A stretch of DNA of 49,590 nt from Marinifilum fragile JCM 15579 (GTDB lineage: Bacteria > Bacteroidota > Bacteroidia > Bacteroidales > Marinifilaceae), in assembly GCF_001310955.1 (NCBI RefSeq), contig NZ_BAZX01000030.1, forward strand, positions 1 to 49,590. Reading direction: 5' to 3'. Position numbers and translations under genes: made by a program. The notes beneath the pieces are model-generated. The model had not been told where the DNA came from, did not search any database, and worked only from the letters and a program-made list of their open reading frames with translations. Positions 34,933-42,613 of the stretch are shown here, in pieces (the first letter of the stretch is position 1; every line of letters starts with the position of its first letter).

Positions 34933-35439
34933 CTAATTAAATTGATTTTTAAGTTCTGCAACCCAATCTGCAACTCTTTCTTCTGTTTGGTCATCTTGAT
35001 TGTCGATATCGATAGCCAATCCAACGAACTTATCATCTTTCTCTGCTCCCGAAGCATCATATTCATAACCATCGGTAGAAGTCTCCCCAATAAGTTCACA
35101 GTTTTTTTCTTCCAATACCTTAAATAACTCGCCCATACCATCAACAAATGAATCGGAGTACGAATACTGATCGCCTAAACCAAATAGGGCAACTTTCTTT
35201 CCGTCCATATTTGCATTTGAAATTTCAGATAAAAAACCTTCAAAATCATCTTGCAAATCGCCAATACCCCATGTTGAAGTTCCCAAAATTAGGTTATCAA
35301 ACTTTTCAAGATCTGCTACACTAGCATCAGCAACATCAATAATTGATGCGATATCTGCGCCAAATTCTTCTTGTATTTTTTTTGCTACGCTTTCTGTGTT
35401 CCCGGTAGATGAACCGTAAAAAATTCCGATGTCTTGCAT
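34933..35439 (-). CDS. fldA: Flavodoxin
   Basis: FMN-binding electron carrier of 168 residues from ATG 35439. The phosphate loop GSSTGNTE is near residues 9-16, the 50s loop contains STWGIGDLQDDF, and the 90s loop contains GDQYSYSDSFVDGMG. The length matches long-chain flavodoxins. A TTG start 20 codons upstream is rejected because it is the -33 promoter element. It is co-transcribed with DUF2023. The operon lies beside two ferritins, but iron regulation is not directly visible. Confidence 0.95.
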   Translation of the reverse strand: MQDIGIFYGSSTGNTESVAKKIQEEFGADIASIIDVADASVADLEKFDNLILGTSTWGIGDLQDDFEGFLSEISNANMDGKKVALFGLGDQYSYSDSFVDGMGELFKVLEEKNCELIGETSTDGYEYDASGAEKDDKFVGLAIDIDNQDDQTEERVADWVAELKNQFN

Positions 35440-35468
35440 TTTGTTCTTATTTAGATTAATTATACCAA

Positions 35469-35499
35469 CAAAAGTAAAAGGCCTTTGAATGCCTATCAA
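35469..35499 (-). promoter_or_regulatory. Promoter of fldA
   Basis: On the minus strand TTG (35499-35497), a 20-base spacer and TACTTTTG (35476-35469) match the Bacteroidota consensus. The leader would be about 25 bases. Confidence 0.75.
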
Positions 35500-35693
35500 T
35501 CGCTATTTATTGGGATTTTATGTTATTGCAAGTTCTCCACGCTAAGTATTCTAGGAACCAGGACAGTAGTAAAAACCACACAAAATCATTAAGGACAATT
35601 ATTCAAATAAATGACACCTTTACACCAAAAGATATACCTATATATCATTAGAAATTATTATTGCTCATTGCAGAAGATTTATCTATTTTTAGT

Positions 35694-35716
35694 ATTCCGC
35701 AGAAGGAGCGCGGAAT
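35694..35716 (+). promoter_or_regulatory. 5' hairpin ahead of the KefB-type gene
   Basis: ATTCCGC-9-GCGGAAT, with AGAAGGAGC in the loop, lies 22 bases before the ATG. Upstream, TTG, 20 bases and TATTTTTA resemble a promoter, which would put the hairpin at the very 5' end of the mRNA. The loop exposes a Shine-Dalgarno-like AGGAG. Confidence 0.4.
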
Positions 35717-35737
35717 TTAATCTCTAAAATTTTACTT

Positions 35738-37347
35738 ATGGATCCGGTATGGTTGGCTATTGCATTTGGTTTAGGACTTGTTGTCAAATTAATTGGACTA
35801 CCTCCTTTGGTAGGTTACCTTTTGGCAGGCTTTACCTTGAAATATTTTGGTGCAGAATCTGATGATTTAATCCAAAGCATATCCGACCTGGGAATTACCC
35901 TTCTTCTGTTCACCATTGGTTTAAAACTTAGAATCAAAGACCTTTTGCACCGCGAAATTTGGGGTGGTGCATCCATTCATATGTTGCTGGTCACAATACT
36001 TATGGCAGTTATTCTGTTTGGATTAAGTTATACCTCGTTACATATATTTACTGATTTTAACTGGCAACAAGCATTAATCATAGGGTTTGCCCTCAGTTTT
36101 TCAAGTACCATTTATGCCGTAAAAATTCTGGAAGAAAAAAGTGAATTAAAATCTGCGTATGGAGTTTTATCCATAGGTATCCTTATTATTCAGGACATAT
36201 TTGCAGTATTTTATATTGTACTTGTAGCAGGAAAACTTCCAACCTATTGGGCCATTGGACTCCCTGTGTTATTTGTTGTCATTCGTCCTCTATTATTATT
36301 GATTTTGGAAAAAATTGGTCATGGCGAGATATTAATATTGTATGGGTTTTTCCTTGCCTTTGTAGTAGGTGCCGAATTGTTCAAGTTTGTTGGCTTAAAA
36401 GCGATTTGGGAGCATTAATAGTAGGCATATTGATTTCCAATCACAAAAAAGCAAAAGAACTGGCCGATTCTTTAATGAGTTTTAAAGATATCTTTCTGAT
36501 TGGCTTCTTTCTTTCCATTGGTTTAATTGGCCTGCCAAGCATACAAATGTTGATTCTTGCTTTTATCCTTGCTTTAGCCATAAACTTTAAGGTGATATTG
36601 TACTTTTTTGTTCTAACCAGATTTAGAGTTCGTGCCAGAACCTCCGTTCTTACATCTTTGGCCTTGGCCAATTTTAGTGAATTTGGACTCATTGTAGCCT
36701 CAATTGCAGTAGGCAAAGGTCTAATTCCTTCCGATTGGCTGGTATCTATAGCCATCTCTGTTGCCATCACCTTTATCATATCATCGCCTTTAAACTCAAA
36801 TGCCCATAAAATATACTTTGGCATTCGTAAATATTTAAGAATATTCGAGACCAATAAACGATTGATTTACGATAAAGCTTTTGATATTGGGGATGCTGAG
36901 ATTCTGGTTTTCGGAATGGGTAAATTGGGAATGGCGGTTTACGAGCAATTAAACAGAACATATGGACGTAAAGTATTAGGGCTTGATTACAATTACGATG
37001 TGGTTCAGCGTTTAAAAAAGGAAGGCAAAAATATTCAACAGGATGATGCAACTGATAGTGAATTCTGGGAGAACATTTTCGAAAAATCAAATCATCACAA
37101 AATACGTTTGGTAATGCTCTGCATGAACGATCACAAATCGAACTTGTATGCAGTAGAGCGTTTGCAAAAAACCACTTACAATGGAAATGTAGCAGCCATT
37201 GCCCGATTTGACGACGAACGAAAACAACTTGAAAAAATGAATGTTGATGCAGTTTACGACATCTATTCTGAAGCAGGTTATGGTTTTGCCAATCACGTTT
37301 GCCATCAAATTAATATTGGATGTGAAACACGAAAACCAATGTGGTAA
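35738..37347 (+). pseudogene. KefB-type monovalent cation:proton antiporter (CPA2), frameshifted
   Basis: Membrane antiporter with about 12 hydrophobic segments (N-terminal GLVVKLIGLPPLVGYLLAGF, then GLTLLLFTIGLKLR) and a C-terminal TrkA-N (RCK) nucleotide-binding domain (ILVFGMGKLGMAVYEQLN; KVLGLDYN; DDATDSEFWENIF). The first frame ends at 36418 after VGLKAIWEH. The protein continues one frame over from about 36400 with SDLGALIVGILISNHKKA, which fits the family pattern GLxxDLGALIxG. The total of 1610 bases is one short of a multiple of three. The break lies at CTTAAAAGCGATTTG (36394-36408), next to an A4 run. A sequencing error, a real single-base deletion or a -1 frameshift at CTTAAAAG are all possible. 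Confidence 0.85.
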
Positions 37348-37463
37348 TACTCCACTTTGCTCTTAACTCTTTAATTCGGGCAAATAAAAGCATAGCCATT
37401 ACATTAAAGAACAAAGATCTTTAATTCAAACACTATCTCCGACAATATAACTACTAATAGATG

Positions 37464-37495
37464 TTTGAATAGGAAATACGTTTTTGTTAGTTTTG
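37464..37495 (+). promoter_or_regulatory. Promoter of the Lrp-family gene
   Basis: TTTG (37464-37467), a 20-base spacer and TAGTTTTG (37488-37495) match the Bacteroidota consensus closely, with a leader of about 26 bases to ATG 37528. Confidence 0.75.
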
Positions 37496-37527
37496 TTCAA
37501 ACTCATTGAAATCAATTGAAAATTCTT

Positions 37528-37944
37528 ATGGATAGTATTGACAAGAAGATCTTAAATATTCTGCAGGACAATGCAAAAATCTCAAATAGAGAGATAGGTG
37601 AGAAATTTCACCTCAGTCGCACTCCCATTTTCGATAGAATCAGAAAAATGGAGCGTAAAGGAATTATCCGAAAATACATCACTCTTTTAAACCCTAAAAA
37701 AGTTGGCAGAGATTTAACGGTTTTCTGCTTCGTTTCCTTAAAGCATCACAGTCCGGAATTTACGGCTTCCTTTAAAAAAGAAATTGACTGTAATCCTAAG
37801 GTTTTCGAGTGCTACCACATTGCTGGCAATCATGATTTCTTTTTAAAAGTAATGGTTAAAGATGTAGAGGAATATTACAATTTTGTGAGTACCGAATTGG
37901 CTGTTATAGAAAACATTGCCAGGTGCAAAGCTCATTTGTACTAA
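37528..37944 (+). CDS. Lrp/AsnC family transcriptional regulator
   Basis: Protein of 138 residues from ATG 37528; an upstream TTG at 37516 adds four residues and is less likely. The N-terminal helix-turn-helix is MDSIDKKILNILQDNAKISN then REIGEKFHLSRTPIFDRIRKM. The C-terminal RAM ligand-binding domain (about 60-138) has the GNHDFFLKVMVKD segment. Members sense amino acids and form octamers. Its target is not visible; the flanking genes are the antiporter and an exported hydrolase. A bidirectional terminator follows. Confidence 0.9.
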   Translation: MDSIDKKILNILQDNAKISNREIGEKFHLSRTPIFDRIRKMERKGIIRKYITLLNPKKVGRDLTVFCFVSLKHHSPEFTASFKKEIDCNPKVFECYHIAGNHDFFLKVMVKDVEEYYNFVSTELAVIENIARCKAHLY

Positions 37945-37986
37945 AAGAATTGAAATATGAATTAAAGATTGACCTTACGGAAGACT

Positions 37987-38021
37987 AAAAAAGCAAAGAT
38001 CCATGATGATCTTTGCTTTTT
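37987..38021. terminator. Bidirectional terminator
   Basis: A 14-bp perfect stem (AAAAAGCAAAGATC/GATCTTTGCTTTTT) with a 6-base loop, between the convergent Lrp and hydrolase genes. A- and T-runs on both sides let it serve both strands. Confidence 0.92.
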
Positions 38022-38055
38022 GTATCAGTTTTCGAGTATGCTAAATTGTTAATTC

Positions 38056-38982
38056 CTAGTATATGTCCAAATCTCTACCGACAATAACCTTCCCCGAATA
38101 GGTAGTAGAAATCTCATTAAGCATTTCCTTTTCGCTTGCTCCCCAATCAAGCACATGATAAAGTACCACCAATTGAGGCTTTGCTTTATTGGCAATTTCA
38201 CCCAATTCTATGGTAGAAGTATGCTGTTTTGAATGGTAATTTTGCCAGAAAGCCGATCGAACATCAAATCCTTTCTTGGAGTACACCTCATGTACTAAAA
38301 TATCAGCATCTTTAGCATATTCAATCACTTTCTCACTAGGAGCTGTATCGCCAGAAATCACAATTACTTTATCAGGAGTTGTAAATCTGAATCCATAAGC
38401 AGATGGCCAGGATCCATGAGGAACAGGAAATGCCTCCACTTTAACCAAACTATCAGAATAAATCACACCTTCCTCATAAAACTCATGAGAATTTACTCTC
38501 CAACCTTGATTATTGGCAGGTTCAGAACCATACAAACGATATTTTATATCATCTTCATAGGCTGAAAGTATATGTGTTGTCATTTTATGAAGTCCCTCAG
38601 GTCCATATACCTCCAATGGTTCGTTTCTTCCCATTACCCAAGGCGTTAGAATCAAATCAGGATAACCTACGGTATGATCGGAATGCAAATGGGTTAAGAA
38701 TGCTCTTTTAATATTTTTCACATCCAAGGCTTTCACATTGCCACCATAACGAGGAGACAATGCTGCTGCCTGACGAATTAAGCCTGCTCCAAAATCAACA
38801 ATATAGACCTCATTCTTTACTACAATTGCAAGCGAACTTCCAGAACGAACAGGTGATGGATTGGGATTCCCAGAACCAAGCATTATCACTTTAGTGATCT
38901 CGGAATTGGAAAGATCTCTCTGTGCAAACAAATTGCTTAGGCAAAAAATTCCCAATACAGGCAATAACAATTTTAGTTTCAT
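38056..38982 (-). CDS. Exported metallo-beta-lactamase-fold hydrolase
   Basis: Protein of 308 residues with a signal peptide (1-20, ending LFA-Q). The metal-binding motif THLHSDH is at 97-103, with further ligands in the PHGSWPSAYG and SGDTAPS segments. The YHVLDWG near the C-terminus supplies the last His. The GSGNPNPSPVRSGSS start resembles RNase Z/arylsulfatase-type members. A periplasmic location argues against tRNA processing. A hydrolase of lactones, sulfate esters or phosphodiesters is possible, but the substrate cannot be told. It is transcribed alone. Confidence 0.87.
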   Translation of the reverse strand: MKLKLLLPVLGIFCLSNLFAQRDLSNSEITKVIMLGSGNPNPSPVRSGSSLAIVVKNEVYIVDFGAGLIRQAAALSPRYGGNVKALDVKNIKRAFLTHLHSDHTVGYPDLILTPWVMGRNEPLEVYGPEGLHKMTTHILSAYEDDIKYRLYGSEPANNQGWRVNSHEFYEEGVIYSDSLVKVEAFPVPHGSWPSAYGFRFTTPDKVIVISGDTAPSEKVIEYAKDADILVHEVYSKKGFDVRSAFWQNYHSKQHTSTIELGEIANKAKPQLVVLYHVLDWGASEKEMLNEISTTYSGKVIVGRDLDIY

Positions 38983-39300
38983 AAATTAGTCTTTAGTTAG
39001 GTATATAAATCGTTAGGAAAGCAAATACAAATTAGTCTTTTGTTCTTTAGATTCCTGGTTTAAGTTCATTGTCATATTCAAAATCATACAGGGTAAAAAT
39101 ACACTTCCCTCTTACTACTATCACCTTATTGCATGATATATCTTAAAAAATCAGATCAAATGTCTTTTAATCACAACATACAAACTCAATATGCATCTAT
39201 TAATACATTTTGATGTCCTTTATCAGGCAATCTGTCGATTTCCACTCAAAAGTTAGAGAAAAAAGATTTTCTGTAAAAAATTCACTTTCGAAAATCCTAC
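38983..39300. other. Intergenic region without recognised feature
   Basis: Sequence between the divergent hydrolase and GyrI-like genes. AT-rich, with no ORF of coding character. Promoter elements for the GyrI-like gene start at 39301. Confidence 0.5.
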
Positions 39301-39335
39301 TGACATACTGCTGTCACTACTGCCATTTAGCTTTG
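39301..39335 (+). promoter_or_regulatory. Promoter of the GyrI-like gene with a TGACA/TGTCA palindrome
   Basis: TAGCTTTG (39328-39335) is a consensus -7 box. Upstream, TGACA-6-TGTCA (39301-39316) is a perfect inverted repeat in the -33 to -20 zone. It may be an operator, perhaps for the WYL regulator encoded downstream, which is inference. Confidence 0.45.
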
Positions 39336-39354
39336 TTCTATTGTTAATTTAAAA

Positions 39355-39822
39355 ATGGAAATTATGAAGAAAGTAACAGCACCGCCAATGATGGTATTGT
39401 CTAAAGTCGTGAGAACAACTTTGGAAGATTTAATAAAAAACATTGAAGACTTTCCTAAAGAGATTGTTCAAGAAGCAGTGAATGCAGGATTACATCCTTC
39501 AGGTCCACAATATTGGATTTATAAATGGGAAACTTGTGTTACCTTAGAAGAATTTGAATTGAAAATTTGTTTGCCTGTAGCTACTTTTGGCAATAGCTTT
39601 AGTAGCGAAAAATTTAAATTGGAAAAACTAGAAGAATATGCACATGTGAAGAAAACACATTTGGGTGCATGGGATCAACTTAAGGAATCGTACGAAGTAC
39701 TCATGAAAGAAATGGAAGAAGCTAAATTGGTTCCAGGACAAACATGTCGCGAAATATACATAAATTGCGATTTCGAGAATCCTTCGAATAACATTACTGA
39801 AATTCAATTTCAGGTGAATTAA
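39355..39822 (+). CDS. GyrI-like small-molecule-binding domain protein
   Basis: Stand-alone effector-binding domain of 155 residues (ATG 39355, or 39364 for MKKV). It has alternating strands and helices typical of the GyrI-like/SHS2 fold: an N-terminal LSKVVRTTLEDL strand-helix unit, GPQYWIYKW in the middle, EFELKICLPVA and the C-terminal GQTCREIYINCDF ending IQFQV. Such proteins bind small hydrophobic or cationic compounds. It is followed 85 bp later by a WYL regulator, and the frameshifted SRPBCC gene further on ends in a similar domain, so the three may share a ligand-response theme. Confidence 0.8.
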   Translation: MEIMKKVTAPPMMVLSKVVRTTLEDLIKNIEDFPKEIVQEAVNAGLHPSGPQYWIYKWETCVTLEEFELKICLPVATFGNSFSSEKFKLEKLEEYAHVKKTHLGAWDQLKESYEVLMKEMEEAKLVPGQTCREIYINCDFENPSNNITEIQFQVN

Positions 39823-39907
39823 ACCATTGTATGTAAGAAGTATCCGGAGTGTTTTAGATGTGATGTAAATACTCTGGATGTTTCAACAATTAAGGGGAAG
39901 CTAAATT

Positions 39908-40867
39908 TTGAACAGAATAGACAGATTACAGGCCATTTTAACTCAATTACAAAGCAAGAAAGTTGTAAAAGCACAGGAAATTGCTGACCGATTTGACATT
40001 AGCTTAAGGACTGTGTATCGCGATATACGTGCTCTTGAAGAAGGTGGAGTTCCCATTGGTTCTGAAACTGGCATTGGTTATTTTTTAGATGACAATTACG
40101 CATTACCTCCCATCATGTTCACAACCGAGGAAGCTTCGGCTATTTTGATTGCAGGCAAGCTCATTTCTCATATCTCCGATAAAATTGTAGATGCCTCCTT
40201 TCAGGATGCTTTGTACAAAATTAAGTCGGTGATGAAGTCTGAGGACAAATTGGTTCTTGAAAAGCTTGAGAACTCCGTGAAGGTATTCACTGGTATCACC
40301 AATATTCCCAAAAAGGATTCTATCTATTTGCAGGATATTCAAAAGGCACTGGTAAAGTCAAGAATATTAAAATTGGGCTATTTTGCTCACTACAAGCAAG
40401 AACTATCGGTTCGCGAAGTAGAACCAATTGGCTTGTTATTTTATGCCTTAAACTGGCATTTAATTGCCTATTGTCGTTTAAGAAATAGTTATCGCGACTT
40501 TAGATTGGATCGGATACAGAAACTGGAAATCACAGAGCAAACCTACCATCGCAAGCTTGATAAAGATTTCGAAGACTATTTGAATCAGGAAAGAGAGCAA
40601 TATCAACATTTTGAGGTAGAACTCAGAATGGAAAAACCAATGGCTCTGCAGCTTCATGAATCAAAATATTGGTATGGGCATATTAGTGAACATGAAGATG
40701 GAAACTTTATTGTAATGAAATTCCTAAATCCGGATTTAAACGGTTTTGCCCGTTGGATTTTAACAATGACAGATAAAGTTGATATTCTTTCTCCACCCAA
40801 TTTAAAAAATATGGTAGGTGAAATGGTAAAAAAGCTATATGAAAAATACCAGAACGACTTGCCTTAA
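39908..40867 (+). CDS. HTH/WYL-domain transcriptional regulator (YafY family)
   Basis: Regulator of 319 residues. The N-terminal winged helix is MNRIDRLQAILTQLQSKKVV then AQEIADRFDISLRTVYRDIRALEEGG. The central WYL domain (about 145-225) includes PIGLLFYALNWHLIAYCRLRNSYRDFRLDRI. A C-terminal WCX extension follows. The start is TTG at 39908 with a good site AAGGGGAAG about 7 bases upstream; no ATG fits. WYL domains often bind nucleic acids or small ligands. It is in the same direction as the GyrI-like gene, 85 bp apart. Confidence 0.88.
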   Translation: MNRIDRLQAILTQLQSKKVVKAQEIADRFDISLRTVYRDIRALEEGGVPIGSETGIGYFLDDNYALPPIMFTTEEASAILIAGKLISHISDKIVDASFQDALYKIKSVMKSEDKLVLEKLENSVKVFTGITNIPKKDSIYLQDIQKALVKSRILKLGYFAHYKQELSVREVEPIGLLFYALNWHLIAYCRLRNSYRDFRLDRIQKLEITEQTYHRKLDKDFEDYLNQEREQYQHFEVELRMEKPMALQLHESKYWYGHISEHEDGNFIVMKFLNPDLNGFARWILTMTDKVDILSPPNLKNMVGEMVKKLYEKYQNDLP

Positions 40868-41080
40868 TTTGAATTCAAATAAGCAAATGACTATTTTCTA
40901 TATTATTAAATTGTGCAGGCAATTCATCTCATTAATTGTAAGCATATTCCTGCTATTTTTACGATTATGAGCTTGATGATCATTCAAACTTGTAATAACT
41001 TCTGATTCTTTTTAACTTTAAGAATCTGATAAAGAAACAAACCATCCTATATTAAACAGATTACCTAAAATAAAATACCT

Positions 41081-42003
41081 ATGCCTAAAACTTATGTAGA
41101 AAAATCGATCACAATAGCTGCTGGTATCGATAAAATAAAAAGCATTATTGCTGATTTCAATCACTGGAAAGCCTGGTCACCATGTTCATACTGGAACCTG
41201 AAGTAAAAGACACAATTTCTGATCATGGTAAAACCCATGAATGGGAAGGAAAACGTATCGGATCTGGAATCATTAAAGTCATTTCGGAGGAAGAATCCGT
41301 AATTAAGTATGATTTGCAATTTCTAAAGCCATGGAAATCAGAATCTACAAGCGACTTTATCATAGAGAAAATTGACGAGAACACTACCAAATTGACATGG
41401 ACCCTGGCAGGATCACTCCCATTTTTCATGTTCTGGATGAAAAATATGATGGAACGCTTGATTGGAATGGATTACGACCGCGGCCTGCTGATGTTGAAAG
41501 ATTACATCGAAAAGGGGCATGTTGATGCCAAACTTGAGTTTCTTGGAGAATCGCAATTCGAGGGTTGCAATTTTATTGGCCTAAAGAGCGAATGCACCAT
41601 CGATAATATTGGCGAAGTAATGGAAGCGGATTTCAAGAAACTGGCAGAATTCGCAAAAGAAAACGAAGATGTAGTTACCTGCGATTGGTTCTCCGTGTAT
41701 CACAAGTTTGATTTTAACAAGAACAAGGTAGTTTACACTGCTGGAGTTGGAATCAAATCAGATCCTGAAAGCGTACCTGCCGGAATGCATAAAGGAAATC
41801 TTCCGGCTACCAAAATACAAACGGTACGTCACATTGGCCCTTACGAACTGTCGGGAAATGGATGGAGCGCGATTATGTCCATGGAAAGAGCCAAAGAGTT
41901 CAAACAAAACAAGAAGATTCCTCCAATGGAATTCTACCGCAACAACCCAATGGAGACAGAGCCTAAAGATTTGATTTCAGACATCTGCATGGCAATCAAA
42001 TAA
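41081..42003 (+). pseudogene. SRPBCC / GyrI-like two-domain protein, frameshifted
   Basis: The first frame starts at ATG 41081 (MPKTYVEKSITIAAG) and reads to WKAWSP before going out of frame. The second frame, open from 41182 (MFILEPEVKDTISD), continues the SRPBCC domain and a C-terminal GyrI-like domain (from about residue 155). The natural family reading is WSPxx-EPxxKxTxS with HEWEGKRIGSG after it, so one base is missing at 41179-41183. The 923 bases are one short of a multiple of three. Unless it is a sequencing error, the gene is disrupted; translation from ATG 41182 could give a truncated product of 273 residues. Confidence 0.8.
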
Positions 42004-42019
42004 AGTAATGATTTAACTA

Positions 42020-42047
42020 AGAGGCGCAAAACACTGCGTCTCTTTTT
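42020..42047 (+). terminator. Terminator after the SRPBCC/GyrI-like gene
   Basis: Stem AGAGGCGCA/TGCGTCTCT (one mismatch allowed as G-U) with a short loop and TTTTT, 17 bases past the stop. Confidence 0.82.
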
Positions 42048-42086
42048 GTTATGGCAAATGTTTTTCCCTCTGACTAGAAAATTCCG

Positions 42087-42120
42087 CACAAAAAAAACAG
42101 CCACCCAATGGGCAGCTGTT
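42087..42120 (-). terminator. Terminator of the HU gene
   Basis: Minus-strand stem AACAGC-TGCCC/GGGTGGCTGTT followed by eight T, 21 bases past the HU stop. Confidence 0.88.
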
Positions 42121-42140
42121 CATATACTAGTAATTGAATA

Positions 42141-42413
42141 CTAGTTTACCGCTTCGTCCATAGCTTTACCAGCCTTGAACTTGATTACTTTCTTAGCAGC
42201 AATCTGAATTTCTTTTCCAGTTTGAGGATTTCTACCTGTTCTAGCAGCTCTTTCAGTGATTGAGAATGTACCGAATCCAATCAATTGAGTACTTTCACCT
42301 TTCACTAAAGATTCTTTAATTGAATCCATCATTGCATTTAATGCTTTTTCGCTATCCGCTTTTGACAATCCTGCCTTTTCAGCAATTGCTGAAACCAATT
42401 CTTGCTTGTTCAT
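42141..42413 (-). CDS. HU family DNA-binding protein
   Basis: Histone-like nucleoid protein of 90 residues from ATG 42413. The HU core is MNKQELVSAIAEKAGLSKAD (helix 1), GFGTFSITERAARTGRNPQTG (beta arm with the DNA-intercalating RNPQTG tip) and KVIKFKAGKAMDEAVN. An in-frame extension of 17 residues to 42464 is rejected since it has no conserved sequence. The AT-rich upstream region includes an 18-bp perfect palindrome (42533-42550). Confidence 0.94.
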   Translation of the reverse strand: MNKQELVSAIAEKAGLSKADSEKALNAMMDSIKESLVKGESTQLIGFGTFSITERAARTGRNPQTGKEIQIAAKKVIKFKAGKAMDEAVN

Positions 42414-42532
42414 ATAATTTTTCTTTATTAAAATGGGAAGGTAATAAAAAAATTCCCAGTTCATTTGGTTTTATTGGACTTTCTTAAATAAATTTTTTCC
42501 AATTGCTCAACAATATAAGCATTTCTTAAGTA

Positions 42533-42550
42533 CAATAAAAATTTTTATTG
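42533..42550. repeat. Perfect 18-bp AT palindrome upstream of HU
   Basis: CAATAAAAATTTTTATTG reads the same on both strands and lies about 120 bp upstream of the HU start. It could be a regulatory site or an intrinsically curved A-tract, both inference. Confidence 0.5.
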
Positions 42551-42613
42551 AGGCTAGTTTGTAAAAATTACCTTAAACTATGGGCGGATTTGAATGCAAA
42601 ATGCGAATCAATT

